From Dolichospermum flos-aquae CCAP 1403/13F (GTDB taxonomy: Bacteria > Cyanobacteriota > Cyanobacteriia > Cyanobacteriales > Nostocaceae): a stretch of DNA of 64,000 nt. The translations under genes and the position numbers were made by a program. Positions within the stretch are counted from its first letter, which is position 1. Every line of letters begins with the position of its first letter. The stretch is from contig NZ_CP051206.1 of NCBI RefSeq assembly GCF_012516395.1, forward strand, positions 4,531,334 through 4,595,333. Reading direction: 5' to 3'. The notes under the pieces are model-generated. The model had not been told where the DNA came from, searched no databases, and saw only the letters and a program-made list of their open reading frames with translations. Below are positions 34,388-43,366 of the stretch, one piece after another.

Positions 34388-35344
34388 ATGAAAGGACTTT
34401 GGTTAGAAAATAATCAATTACAATTACGTACCAATATTCCTATTCCTGAACCACTACCAGGAGAGGCTTTGGTGCGGGTTTTGCGGGCGGGAATTTGTAA
34501 TACTGACCTAGAATTAATTAAAGGTTATTATCCTTATACTGGCATTATCGGCCATGAATTTGTTGGTGTTGTTGAACAAGGTCCCAAACAGTTAATTAAT
34601 CAAAGAGTGGTTGGTGAAATTAACGCTGCTTGTGGTGATTGTCGTTTTTGTCGGCGGGGACAACCAACACATTGCGAAAATCGGACAGTTTTAGGAATTG
34701 TTAACCGTCATGGTGCATTTGCAGAATATCTATCTTTACCTGTTGAGAATTTGCATCTTGTTCCTGAAAATGTCTCTACAGCAGCCGCAACTTTTACTGA
34801 ACCCATAGCCGCAGCTTTGGAAATTCAACAACAAATACAAATATGTAAAGATGACCGAGTATTAGTAGTTGGAGATGGTAAACTGGGACAATTAATAGCC
34901 CAAACTTTAGCCTTAACAGGTTGTGAATTATTAGTAGTTGGAAGACATAAAGATAAATTAGTAAATTTAGCAGCGAAAGGAATTAAAACTGGTTTCGCTG
35001 ATAGCGTCACTGATAGATACTTTGATATCTCTGTTGATTGTACAGGAAATCCTGAAGGTTTTAATATTGCTCGTCGGGCTTTACGTCCTCGTGGTATATT
35101 AATCTTAAAAAGCACCTATGCGGGAAATCTCAGTTTAGATGCTTCTGCTTTAGTGGTAGATGAAATCACCCTCATTGGTTCTCGTTGTGGTCCCTTTGTT
35201 CCAGCATTGGAATTGTTAGCGACGGGAAAGGTAGATGTTCAATCTTTAATTGATAGTCATTATCCACTTTCTCAAGGTTTAGCAGCTTTTGAGAAAGCCA
35301 AAACTAAAGGAGTTTTAAAAGTGTTGTTAGAAATGAGTTTGTAA
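34388..35344 (+). CDS. Zinc-dependent alcohol/polyol dehydrogenase (MDR family)
   Basis: 318 aa. Catalytic zinc ligands Cys37 (AGICNTD), His56/Glu57 (IIGHEFVG). Structural zinc Cys82, Cys85, Cys88, Cys96 (CGDCRFCRRGQPTHC). Nucleotide-binding VLVVGDGKLGQLIAQ. The short end (about 318 residues versus ~340-350) is common in cyanobacterial members. The substrate alcohol or sugar is unknown. It is likely co-transcribed with the preceding phosphatase, 63 bp away. Confidence 0.9.
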   Translation: MKGLWLENNQLQLRTNIPIPEPLPGEALVRVLRAGICNTDLELIKGYYPYTGIIGHEFVGVVEQGPKQLINQRVVGEINAACGDCRFCRRGQPTHCENRTVLGIVNRHGAFAEYLSLPVENLHLVPENVSTAAATFTEPIAAALEIQQQIQICKDDRVLVVGDGKLGQLIAQTLALTGCELLVVGRHKDKLVNLAAKGIKTGFADSVTDRYFDISVDCTGNPEGFNIARRALRPRGILILKSTYAGNLSLDASALVVDEITLIGSRCGPFVPALELLATGKVDVQSLIDSHYPLSQGLAAFEKAKTKGVLKVLLEMSL

Positions 35345-35405
35345 TCAGAATTGATAGGATTAAGATATCAACAGATTTTAACGCCATACCTGGATCTGCA
35401 TAATA

Positions 35406-35687
35406 TCAAAATGATAGTCGTAGTGTATTTGGTGGTAATGATTGTGAATATATTTGTTCTGCGAGAATTTGATCATGATTTACCGATGTATCCAAAAATC
35501 CACTTCCTTTATTTACAGAAGTAAAGTTTATTGGTTTTTTTGGTGGTAAATAACCACGTTGACCCAGAAATTCCATGATGGCATTTTCAATAATATCATT
35601 AGCAGGTAACACATTTTCCTGATCGTTAATATAACTATTCAGTGCATTTGCTAATGTATCTGGTAATGTGATATTTAGGGCTTGCAT
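35406..35687 (-). CDS. Small protein with RHH-like N-terminus
   Basis: 93 aa. MQALNITLPDTLANALNSYI followed by NDIIENAIMEFLGQRGYLPP resembles ribbon-helix-helix antitoxins (a beta strand then two helices). The C-terminal ~45 residues are irregular and could bind a toxin. No toxin-like gene is adjacent, so it may be an orphan antitoxin or a small regulator. Modest confidence that it is expressed. Confidence 0.6.
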   Translation of the reverse strand: MQALNITLPDTLANALNSYINDQENVLPANDIIENAIMEFLGQRGYLPPKKPINFTSVNKGSGFLDTSVNHDQILAEQIYSQSLPPNTLRLSF

Positions 35688-36009
35688 AGGCTGTTATTGC
35701 AAATTATGTCTATATTATATTATTGTCTGCATCAGGATTTACAGGACTATTTATTGATAATTCATTCATGTTGACTATATACATTTTAATTTTGAATATT
35801 CTGAGTTGTCAGATACCTAACTTTTTTCTACATTTTCTCATTTATCAATATCAATTATATCAAAAGTCGGTTATCTTTTATCTTTAGATGCAAATTAACA
35901 TCCTGTAAATCCTTTAATCCTGTAAATCCTGATATGGCTACGCCACGCTACGCTATCAGACATTAATCAGGTAGAGACATTAAACATCTCTACCAAAATT
36001 TATCAACCT
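35688..36009. other. Intergenic region with two repeat families
   Basis: Contains ATCCTGTAAATCC-type units (35899-35932) and a palindromic ATGGCTACGCCACGCTACGC patch (35934-35953) of the GATATGGC...GCTATCA family that recurs in inverted form at 59618-59647. No ORF is believed. Confidence 0.55.
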
Positions 36010-37695
36010 CTAAACTTCCAACGCCTTTTCAGCTTGGAAATGCAGCAATAACCCATATTCCAAACCTTCAACCACAGCTTGATAAGAAGCCTCCAAAATA
36101 TTGCTAGAAACTCCTACAGTAGTCCAGCGTTGTTGACCATTACCTGATTCTACTAAAGCGCGAGTTTTAGCAGATGTTCCCGTATTTCCATTGAGAATTC
36201 TCACCTTATAATCAGTCAATTCAAAATCGGCAATTTGGGGATAAAAATTCACTAAAGCCTTCCGCAAAGCGGCATCCAAAGCGGCTACTGGTCCATTACC
36301 TTCTGCGGCTTCGAGAATATTTTTACCATTAACAGCAACTTTCACAGTTGCTAAAGAATTAGTAGATTCCTTCATTTCCACCAAATCACAATGGACTTGA
36401 AAACCTTGAACTTCAAAAAACTGCTGACGACAGGATAAAGCCTCATACATCAAAAGAATAAAACTAGCTTCTGCGGCTTCAAATTGATAGCCTTGACTTT
36501 CCAATTCCTTCATGCGGTGAAGAATTTGTCTAGCTTGGGGATGATCCTTATCTAATTCAATCCCACAACTGCGAGCTTTAGCTAAGACATTACTTAAACC
36601 AGACTGTTCAGAAATGACAATCCGGCGGTGATTTCCGACCAATTCCGGTTGAATATGTTCATAGGTTAAAGGATTCCGTGCCACCGCAGAGACATGAATT
36701 CCCCCTTTATGAGCAAAAGCCGAAAGTCCCACAAAAGGTGCGTGTTCGTCAGGTGCGAGATTAACAACTTCACTGACAAACCGACTAGCTTCTGTAAGCT
36801 GATTTAGCTGGTGTTCACCGATACAACTATAACCCAGCTTTAGCTGTAAATTGGGAATCACAGAACACAGATTTGCATTACCGCAACGTTCCCCATAACC
36901 GTTAATTGTTCCTTGTACCATTCTAGCTCCAGCCATAACTGCCACTAAGGCATTCGCCACCGCCATTTCTGAATCATTATGAGTATGTATTCCTATTTGG
37001 GGAATTTTTTCTTGACAACTAACCCCTTCGGGGTTCGTCAGTCGCTCATGGGGGAAACCCCCAAGACCGCGCTGACTCACAACTGACAACTGACCACTGA
37101 CAACTGACACAATTTGCGAAACTTCATGAGGTAAAGTCCCACCATTGGTATCACATAAAACTAACCATTCTGCACCTGCTGTGACTGCTGCTGTCAACGT
37201 CTGTAAAGCATAATCAGGATTTTGCTTATAACCATCAAACCAATGTTCAGCATCGTAAATTACTCGCCGTCCTTGAGAACGCAAATACTCGATTGTGTCG
37301 CCAATCATGGCTAGATTTTCCGCCAGACTGGTCTTGAGTCCGGCTGTAACGTGCAAATCCCAAGATTTACCGAAAATTGTCACCCAGCGCGTATCTGCCG
37401 CCAAAATCGCTTGGAGCATGGGTTCATCTACTGCTTTGGTGTGAGGACGACGGGTGGAACAAAAAGGGACAACTTCTGCTTGTTTGAGGGGATTTGTTTG
37501 AAGTTGCTCGAAGAATTGGACATCTTTGGGATTTGCTCCCGGCCAACCACCTTCAATAAAGGGTATACCCAATTCATCAAGTTTGTGAGCAATGCGTAAC
37601 TTATCTTCTATGGACACTGACAGTCCTTCTCGTTGAGTTCCGTCGCGGAGAGTAGTGTCATAGATCCAAAGTTGATTTGAGGGAGTTGTGGTCAT
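36010..37695 (-). CDS. cimA: Citramalate synthase (CimA) carrying an in-frame repeat insertion
   Basis: 561 aa from the ATG at 37693-37695. A longer upstream start reading LYIGTSPQICLSGVS is less likely. Condenses acetyl-CoA with pyruvate to give (R)-citramalate for threonine-independent isoleucine synthesis. HMGL-type TIM barrel: YDTTLRDGTQREGLS near the start, QIGIHTHNDSEMAVANAL with the metal His pair, NGYGERCGNANLCS, then a C-terminal LeuA-type dimer domain. Between EVSQIVSVV and PQIGIHTHND there are about 40 residues (GQLSVVSQRGLGGF, HERLTNPEGVSCQE) that read directly from repeat DNA at 37012-37112 (see findings). Confidence 0.92.
   Translation of the reverse strand: MTTTPSNQLWIYDTTLRDGTQREGLSVSIEDKLRIAHKLDELGIPFIEGGWPGANPKDVQFFEQLQTNPLKQAEVVPFCSTRRPHTKAVDEPMLQAILAADTRWVTIFGKSWDLHVTAGLKTSLAENLAMIGDTIEYLRSQGRRVIYDAEHWFDGYKQNPDYALQTLTAAVTAGAEWLVLCDTNGGTLPHEVSQIVSVVSGQLSVVSQRGLGGFPHERLTNPEGVSCQEKIPQIGIHTHNDSEMAVANALVAVMAGARMVQGTINGYGERCGNANLCSVIPNLQLKLGYSCIGEHQLNQLTEASRFVSEVVNLAPDEHAPFVGLSAFAHKGGIHVSAVARNPLTYEHIQPELVGNHRRIVISEQSGLSNVLAKARSCGIELDKDHPQARQILHRMKELESQGYQFEAAEASFILLMYEALSCRQQFFEVQGFQVHCDLVEMKESTNSLATVKVAVNGKNILEAAEGNGPVAALDAALRKALVNFYPQIADFELTDYKVRILNGNTGTSAKTRALVESGNGQQRWTTVGVSSNILEASYQAVVEGLEYGLLLHFQAEKALEV
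37012..37112. repeat. Heptamer repeat plus GGTTTCCCCC-type repeat inside cimA
   Basis: ACAACTGACAACTGACC and a neighbouring CCCCTTCGGGGTTCGTCAG / TGGGGGAAACCCCCAAG hairpin block lie within the cimA reading frame without a stop codon. Such units are otherwise intergenic in this window. Confidence 0.8.
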
Positions 37696-38155
37696 AAAAA
37701 TTGGGTGAACCGTTGGTTCAACACTGACACCTGAGAGACAAATTTGCGGCGATGTGCCAATATACAACAAAACGCTATTTCGGTAATTTCAATATCCCTC
37801 AGTTAGTAAGGCCAAGTAAATTAATTGAGTGTAAAGAAGAGGCTGGGGATAAGGTACACAGAGATGATCAACTGTCGAGGCATTGGCACTTATGGTACTT
37901 ATGCGGTTACAGTAGAAAGTGAGGTGTCCGCAGTGAGTTAGCCTAAGCAAACACAGCGATAGCGTTCGCAAAGCGTCCCGGAGGGAACTAGCACAATCTA
38001 GGAATCGCTTCCTTCCCATTCTCCTACAAACGGCCTGGGTTTAACTTGCCAAATTCAGGTTTTAGGTGATGTCAAAGTAACTAGATTTTATGGGTTTTGG
38101 GGTCAAGGTTCTCAATTAGTTTAGATACCAGAAGGTTAACAAGGAGAGAAACAAG
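37696..38155. other. Intergenic region upstream of cimA and the Ser/Asn-rich gene
   Basis: 460 bp. Contains a GCGATAGCGTTCGCAAAGCG/TCCCGGAGGGA patch (37956-37987), a repeat type widespread in Nostocales, and otherwise A/T-rich DNA with presumed divergent promoters. No gene is recognised, and the minus-strand frame at 37789-38019 is repeat-derived and rejected. Confidence 0.5.
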
Positions 38156-38617
38156 ATGGGTAGATGGACACCCTTGATTTTAATGGCTGGCGGCGTAGCA
38201 ATTTTACTAGGTACGTTACTGGGAATTAATTTTCCTATGGGCGGACAACAAACTGCTAATGTTCCCCAAGGACGCAAAGAATCTAGCGTTCTTCCCGCTA
38301 ATATTAATGTTAATAGTGCTGCGAATGGGAATGATTCGGAAAATACTAGTAGTAATGAGTCAGAAATTTCCAGCGGAAACAATTCTAATTCTGCCAGTGA
38401 AAACCCTCGGAATACCCGTGTAGCTCAAAGTAATGCTTCTACAGAGACTACCAACAATTCTGCTAATACTACACAAGAAACAAGTGATAGTAATAAAAGT
38501 TCCAGTTCTACAAATGACAGTTCCAGTTCTGACAATGAAACTTCTACTACAGAACGTAATTCAAATTCTGGTAGCAATACCAATCAAAACAAAGCACCAA
38601 TCCGGGCTTTGTGGTAA
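38156..38617 (+). CDS. Anchored Ser/Asn-rich low-complexity protein
   Basis: 153 aa. Residues 5-27 (TPLILMAGGVAILLGTLLGIN) are a membrane anchor or signal. Residues ~45-145 are almost entirely Ser, Asn, Thr, Glu (disordered), and the end reads KAPIRALW. A conserved hydrophobic start and tail around a variable disordered middle suggests a short anchored cell-surface or linker protein. A strong ribosome site AAGGAGAG lies upstream. No function assigned. Confidence 0.6.
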   Translation: MGRWTPLILMAGGVAILLGTLLGINFPMGGQQTANVPQGRKESSVLPANINVNSAANGNDSENTSSNESEISSGNNSNSASENPRNTRVAQSNASTETTNNSANTTQETSDSNKSSSSTNDSSSSDNETSTTERNSNSGSNTNQNKAPIRALW

Positions 38618-38746
38618 CTAGGGAAAAATTTAGTTAGAGGTCAAAGGTCAAAATTAAAAAACTCATGACCAATGACCAATTTCCACCCCCTCTGAGCCAT
38701 TTATGAGTTATTAGTTATTTACTAATAACTAATTGACTAATGACTA

Positions 38747-40705
38747 ATGACTAATGATGTTTTAATTATTGGTGGTGGTATTATCGGGTTGGCTTGCGGT
38801 ATTGAACTCAAATTACGGGGTGCAAATGTAACTGTAATTTGCCGTGATTTTACTGCCGCAGCCAGCCATGCAGCAGCGGGAATGTTAGCGCCTGATGCGG
38901 AAAATATTACTAATGAGGCGATGTTGTCTTTATGTCGGCGATCGCGTAATTTATATTTAGACTGGACGGAAAAATTAACAAAATTAACCGCCACAAAAGA
39001 TTTAAACAATACAGGTTATTGGCCTTGCGGTATCCTCGCACCATTGTATCAACAACCTGAAAACCAGGAACACAAAAACGCTAACTGGTTAGATAAAAAT
39101 ACGATTAACCAATATCAAACAGGTTTGGGTGCAGATGTGGTTGGTGGCTGGTGGTATCCTGAAGATGGGCAAGTTGATAACAGGGCTTTAATGAAAGTTC
39201 TGCGAACTGCGGCTACCTCTTTGGGTGTTGTTTTCCAAGATGGAATTACAGTAGAAGCGATTTCTCAACAACAGGGAAAAGTTATTGGTGTACAAACTAA
39301 TACTGGGTTACTTCTCGCTGATCATTATCTTTTAACTGCTGGTGCTTGGACGAATCAATTATTACCTTTACCAGTGCGTCCCCGCAAAGGACAAATGTTG
39401 AGCGTGCGAGTCCCGGACTTTGTGACTGAATTACCTTTAACCAGGGTGTTGTTTGGTGAAAATATTTATATTGTTCCCCGCCGCAATCGCTCTATCATTA
39501 TTGGTGCAACTAGCGAAGATGTAGGATTTACTGCCCATAATACCCCTGGGGGCATTCAAAGTTTATTACAATCAGCTATACGACTATATCCCCAACTAGA
39601 GAATTATCCTCTACAAGAACTTTGGTGGGGATTTCGTCCCGCTACTCCCGATGAGTTCCCTATTTTGGGTCATAGTTATTGTAGTAACTTAACCTTGGCT
39701 ACTGGTCATCACCGCAATGGTATTTTACTTGCACCAATTACAGCCACATTAATTGCTGATTTGATTTGTGAACAAAAAGCAGATCCTCTTTTAGCTAATT
39801 TTCATTATTCTCGCTTTTCTACTGTGTCATCTACTACTACACCAATGTTAATTCACGCGACTCCTGCCACTAACGGACACCGTAACCCAGAAATATCAGA
39901 TTTAATTGTTCCCGATTCACCATTAATTATTGCCGGCAAAAGCTTCAAATCTCGGTTAATGACGGGAACCGGTAAATATCGCAATATCCGAGAAATGCAG
40001 CAAAGTGTCGCTGCTAGTGGTTGTCAAATTGTCACGGTAGCTGTGCGACGGGTACAAACCAACGCCCCAGGACATGAAGGTTTAGCAGAGGCACTAGATT
40101 GGAGTAAAATCTGGATGTTACCCAATACCGCTGGCTGTCAAACCGCAGAAGAAGCGGTGCGAGTGGCACGGTTAGGACGGGAAATGGCGAAGTTATTGGG
40201 ACAGGAAGATAATAATTTTGTTAAGTTAGAAGTGATACCTGATGCCAAGTATTTATTACCTGATCCCATTGGCACTTTACAAGCTGCGGAACAGTTGGTA
40301 AAAGAAGGTTTTGCTGTATTGCCTTATATTAATGCTGATCCCATGTTAGCCAAGAGACTAGAAGAGGTGGGTTGTGCCACGGTTATGCCTTTGGCTGCCC
40401 CTATTGGTTCGGGACAAGGACTGCAAACAACTGCCAATATTCAGATTATTATTGAAAATGCCCATATTCCCGTAGTGGTAGATGCCGGCATTGGTGCGCC
40501 CTCTGAGGCTGCTGAGGCGATGGAATTGGGGGCGGATGCGTTATTAATTAATAGTGCGATCGCCCTGGCTGAGAATGCCCCAGCAATGGCTTATGCGATG
40601 AATTTAGCAACGGTAGCCGGTCGCATGGCTTATTTAGCCGGCAGAATGCCCACGAAGGATTACGCTAGTGCTAGTTCACCTTTGACGGGGACTATTACGG
40701 GCTAA
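38747..40705 (+). CDS. thiO/thiG: Bifunctional glycine oxidase ThiO / thiazole synthase ThiG
   Basis: 652 aa fusion for thiamine thiazole biosynthesis. Residues 1 to ~365 are ThiO, an FAD-dependent glycine oxidase: [46 protein letters not shown]. Residues ~385-652 are ThiG, with [16 protein letters not shown], the Schiff-base lysine in [18 protein letters not shown], and the late [19 protein letters not shown] and [13 protein letters not shown]. Glycine oxidation supplies dehydroglycine to ThiG. This fusion is typical of cyanobacteria. No TPP riboswitch is evident in the 130 bp upstream. The ATG at 38747 sits at the end of a CTAATGA repeat block. Confidence 0.95.
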   Translation: MTNDVLIIGGGIIGLACGIELKLRGANVTVICRDFTAAASHAAAGMLAPDAENITNEAMLSLCRRSRNLYLDWTEKLTKLTATKDLNNTGYWPCGILAPLYQQPENQEHKNANWLDKNTINQYQTGLGADVVGGWWYPEDGQVDNRALMKVLRTAATSLGVVFQDGITVEAISQQQGKVIGVQTNTGLLLADHYLLTAGAWTNQLLPLPVRPRKGQMLSVRVPDFVTELPLTRVLFGENIYIVPRRNRSIIIGATSEDVGFTAHNTPGGIQSLLQSAIRLYPQLENYPLQELWWGFRPATPDEFPILGHSYCSNLTLATGHHRNGILLAPITATLIADLICEQKADPLLANFHYSRFSTVSSTTTPMLIHATPATNGHRNPEISDLIVPDSPLIIAGKSFKSRLMTGTGKYRNIREMQQSVAASGCQIVTVAVRRVQTNAPGHEGLAEALDWSKIWMLPNTAGCQTAEEAVRVARLGREMAKLLGQEDNNFVKLEVIPDAKYLLPDPIGTLQAAEQLVKEGFAVLPYINADPMLAKRLEEVGCATVMPLAAPIGSGQGLQTTANIQIIIENAHIPVVVDAGIGAPSEAAEAMELGADALLINSAIALAENAPAMAYAMNLATVAGRMAYLAGRMPTKDYASASSPLTGTITG

Positions 40706-40716
40706 TTTGTATTTAC

Positions 40717-41214
40717 TTAGATCCCCGACTTCTTGAAGAAGTCGGGGATCTGATTTTCTTCTAAAACCTGACTTTTATATTTGATCAGATCACCAGAATC
40801 TTTGCCATTTTGTTGTTTAAGACGTTTCTTGAGCTTAATTTCTATAGAACTATTAATATCAGGTGTGGGATTTCTATTTAATACAATACGTGCATATATT
40901 TTAAATTCTTGAAGTTCTGGTATTTCATCTTTTAGTTTATTTATAGATGAATCTATTTGGCTAAGTGCTTTTTGTAAATCATGTCCCTTTAATTCTACAA
41001 AAAACGCTGATTTATCTTCACAGGATAAAATTAGGTAATCACATCTTTCACCTTCTTTAATTAAGCAACCATCAACCTTAATCTTACAAATCTCTTTACC
41101 GTTTTTATTGGTGATTCTATACTCTTGTTTATTTCCTGAATCTCTGACAACTATGGTTTTTCTAGTATCACAAAATTCCTTACATTCACTTTCTCTAAAT
41201 AAATCGTTACACAT
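40717..41214 (-). CDS. PD-(D/E)XK nuclease-like protein, partner of the AAA ATPase
   Basis: 165 aa. The middle reads KVDGCLI, then CDYLIL, then FVELKGHDL. Asp59 followed by Glu74-x-Lys76 is the D-x(n)-E-x-K active-site pattern of PD-(D/E)XK nucleases, with the usual helix (QKALSQIDSSINKLKD) after it. The start lies 2 bp after the ATPase stop, so they form a tight operon. The C-terminal ten residues come from a palindromic repeat. No closer family is recognised. Likely the nuclease effector of a two-gene system driven by the ATPase. This is an inference. Confidence 0.7.
   Translation of the reverse strand: MCNDLFRESECKEFCDTRKTIVVRDSGNKQEYRITNKNGKEICKIKVDGCLIKEGERCDYLILSCEDKSAFFVELKGHDLQKALSQIDSSINKLKDEIPELQEFKIYARIVLNRNPTPDINSSIEIKLKKRLKQQNGKDSGDLIKYKSQVLEENQIPDFFKKSGI
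40720..40750. repeat. GATCCCCGACTT palindrome overlapping a gene 3' end
   Basis: Arms GATCCCCGACTTCTT and AAGAAGTCGGGGATC pair perfectly. It lies 15 bp after the thiO/thiG stop and also encodes the last ten residues of the minus-strand nuclease-like gene (IPDFFKKSGI), so the repeat has been incorporated into that coding sequence. Confidence 0.8.
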
Positions 41215-41216
41215 AG

Positions 41217-42512
41217 TTATTCATCCAGGTTGAACAAATCATTAAATTTGTTATTAATTATACTGGATGCGCTATCTATTTTTTCCGCTTGAATTAATTT
41301 TAGTTCTTCATCAATAATTGATTCATAGCCATTTTCAGAAATAAAGTAAGCTGAAATGCGATTTGGATCAATCCAACTTTTACTATTAACAATACTTTCT
41401 ACTGCTTCTCTTTCATCACCTATTTTATTTTTACCTACTTGATAAGCATATAAAAGATTATTGAAAGCAGATAAAATATAAGGACTATGAGTAGTTATAA
41501 TTATTTGATTATTATAAACATTTGCTAATAAACCAATCAGTTCTACAATATCACTTTGGGTTTCAGGATAAAGATGTGCTTCTGGTTCTTCAAATATTAC
41601 GGAAACACTCGTTTCATCTAAAATATATCGAAATATCAGCAATAAAATCCAGACAGATTCTTGTTGTCCTGAAGAAGCATATTGTAGTTTCACATATTGG
41701 TTATTTTTAAAATAAATTCTTTCTTTATCAATATCAGCATTAAATCTATATTCACCTTTGAGGATTTTTTTTAATAGTCTTGATAAATCATCAGCTAGAT
41801 TTAAAGCGACATCTTTATTCTGAATGAGAGTATTTAAGTCATTAGTAAAGTAAGTTTTTAATAAATTAATTCTCTCAACAAAAGATTTGGTAAAATAGTC
41901 TAATGTATCTGGATTTTTGATTTCTTGAAGTTGATCTGTTAATGTAGACATCAAACTTCTACCAGCAGGAATAAATACGGATGAGTGTGTTTCTTCAAAT
42001 ATTTTATCAATACGTGATTTGAAATTTTTAAACTGTAATCTTTTATCTGATTCTATTTCTCGTAATTCTTCTAATGATTTAAATTTATTTTGTTGTTCTT
42101 GAAAAATTATTTTGTAATTTAAAATTTCTGTAACTAGCAGCTTTAATTCTTTCTCAAGTATTAAACTTAATTTAATATTTAGATGATTGTCAGATTTATA
42201 AATTGTTATATGTTTGTCGTTTGAGTATTGATACTTAACACAAAATGATTCACAATTTTGTTTTAAACCGAAATATTTAAGAAAATTTATTTTTATATGA
42301 TTTAATAATACATACATAGAATCTTTAAACTGCTCTAAATTAGAATTATAAAGAGAATCAATTATTTCATCTTTAATAGATTTAAATATAAAAATAGATT
42401 TACTAATTGTACTTTTACCACTTGCTTGGGGTCCAATTAACAGCATTATATCCGTAACATCAGCCTCAAATTTTTTAACAGGACCAAAATTTTCTATAGA
42501 GATTCTTTGCAT
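41217..42512 (-). CDS. AAA15/OLD-like ABC-type ATPase
   Basis: 431 aa from the ATG at 42510-42512, which precedes MQRISIENFGPVKKF, the usual first strand of this class. The upstream TTG start is rejected. Walker A GPQASGKST (~24-32), ABC-like signature YASSGQQESVWILLL (~278-292), Walker B VIFEEPEAHLYPETQ (~304-318) and H-loop IITTHSPYILSAFNN (~338-352). A middle ~220-residue helical insert is Lys/Glu-rich. Such ATPases (PARIS AriA, Septu PtuA, RloC-like) sense invasion and activate a nuclease partner, which here is the PD-(D/E)XK-like gene 2 bp downstream. This is a comparison by layout, not a confirmed family assignment. Confidence 0.8.
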   Translation of the reverse strand: MQRISIENFGPVKKFEADVTDIMLLIGPQASGKSTISKSIFIFKSIKDEIIDSLYNSNLEQFKDSMYVLLNHIKINFLKYFGLKQNCESFCVKYQYSNDKHITIYKSDNHLNIKLSLILEKELKLLVTEILNYKIIFQEQQNKFKSLEELREIESDKRLQFKNFKSRIDKIFEETHSSVFIPAGRSLMSTLTDQLQEIKNPDTLDYFTKSFVERINLLKTYFTNDLNTLIQNKDVALNLADDLSRLLKKILKGEYRFNADIDKERIYFKNNQYVKLQYASSGQQESVWILLLIFRYILDETSVSVIFEEPEAHLYPETQSDIVELIGLLANVYNNQIIITTHSPYILSAFNNLLYAYQVGKNKIGDEREAVESIVNSKSWIDPNRISAYFISENGYESIIDEELKLIQAEKIDSASSIINNKFNDLFNLDE

Positions 42513-42612
42513 AATTATGATGTTTTGATTGAGATTCAAAAATATAAATCACTATGAACAGTGTAACAAAAATTTGATGGCAAATAGTCATGTAACTGAA
42601 CTTCGCGCTTAA

Positions 42613-42781
42613 GAGGATGTTTGAAAAGTGGTATTCCGTAATTTTCATCACATTGCTACCCCCCTTTCCCCTTGTAAAGGGGGGAAACAATAAAAATCCA
42701 GTTCCCTCCCCTTTACAAGGGGAGGGTTAGGGTGGGGTAAAAAATATTTGATACATCAACCATAACTTTTCAAACACCCTC
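42613..42781. mobile_element. 169-bp MITE, copy 2, with TAA target duplication
   Basis: Same sequence and orientation as the copy at 24579-24747, with no difference seen by eye over 169 bp. The flanks are TAA on both sides (42610-42612 and 42782-42784). It lies about 100 bp upstream of the ATPase start codon, so it may have changed the promoter of the ATPase/nuclease pair. Confidence 0.9.
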
Positions 42782-42973
42782 TAATTAGGAATGAATTCTC
42801 TTCCTGAATTGACAGTCAGGTGAAATAGAATAGCACAAAATTAAACATAAATTGTCTATTTTGTCAAGACAGCAGCCAAAATCCCAGAAACTTTGATTAA
42901 TGTAACTATTTTTATGAGAGTGCTGTAAAATTTATTTAACATTAAGTAAAGAAAGATAATAAGGAATCACTTC

Positions 42974-43153
42974 ATGCCTTACACAAACGAAGAGGGTGGT
43001 CTTCTCAATAACTTTGCTAAAGAACCCAAGCTTTATCAAGCTGAACCACCAACAAACTCCCAAAAGCGTAATTATATTATCTTAGGAATTGCAGCGATGC
43101 TTTTAATTGGAGGGGTAATTTTTGTCGCTTTCACTGTCTCTAATGTTAGCTAA
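42974..43153 (+). CDS. psb34: Psb34-like photosystem II assembly protein (Ssl1498 family)
   Basis: 59 aa, too short for many gene callers. ATG at 42974 after a modest AAGGAA ribosome site. The first half is MPYTNEEGGLLNNFAKEP-K-L-YQAEPPT, then one membrane helix, NYIILGIAAMLLIGGVIFVAF. This is the recognisable pattern of the cyanobacterial Ssl1498/Psb34 family, a single-helix protein that binds CP47-containing PSII assembly intermediates. A rho-independent terminator follows immediately. Monocistronic. Confidence 0.88.
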   Translation: MPYTNEEGGLLNNFAKEPKLYQAEPPTNSQKRNYIILGIAAMLLIGGVIFVAFTVSNVS

Positions 43154-43188
43154 TTGGAAAACTGCCCTTTAGTAGCCTTTCCTGATTT

Positions 43189-43222
43189 CAGGTTCTTATT
43201 TTGATCAAGAGCCTGATTTTTT
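43189..43222 (+). terminator. Terminator of psb34
   Basis: CAGGTTCTT (43189-43197) pairs with AAGAGCCTG (43207-43215) with one G-T pair, followed by ATTTTTTG. Confidence 0.8.
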
Positions 43223-43366
43223 GTTAGAATAAAAAAATGCAAGTATAATTATCGTCTTTTTTTAAGATTCTAGCCCACAAAACTTGATTCATCCTGAAAA
43301 AGAAAACATCTCTGTGAAAATCCAAATTATAAGATGTGACATTAATATTTAATTTATTCAGTCAGG

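Noticed and set aside
37789-38019. 76-codon minus-strand frame
   Set aside because: Derived from a dispersed repeat (GCGATAGCG...), with cysteine-rich random composition.
38618-38746. Possible TPP riboswitch before thiO/thiG
   Set aside because: The expected CTGAGA and ACCTGATC-like conserved boxes are absent; the region is heptamer repeat.
42475-42690. 71-codon minus-strand frame through the MITE
   Set aside because: Its first part is the MITE end itself; the ATPase start is a better explanation of the region.
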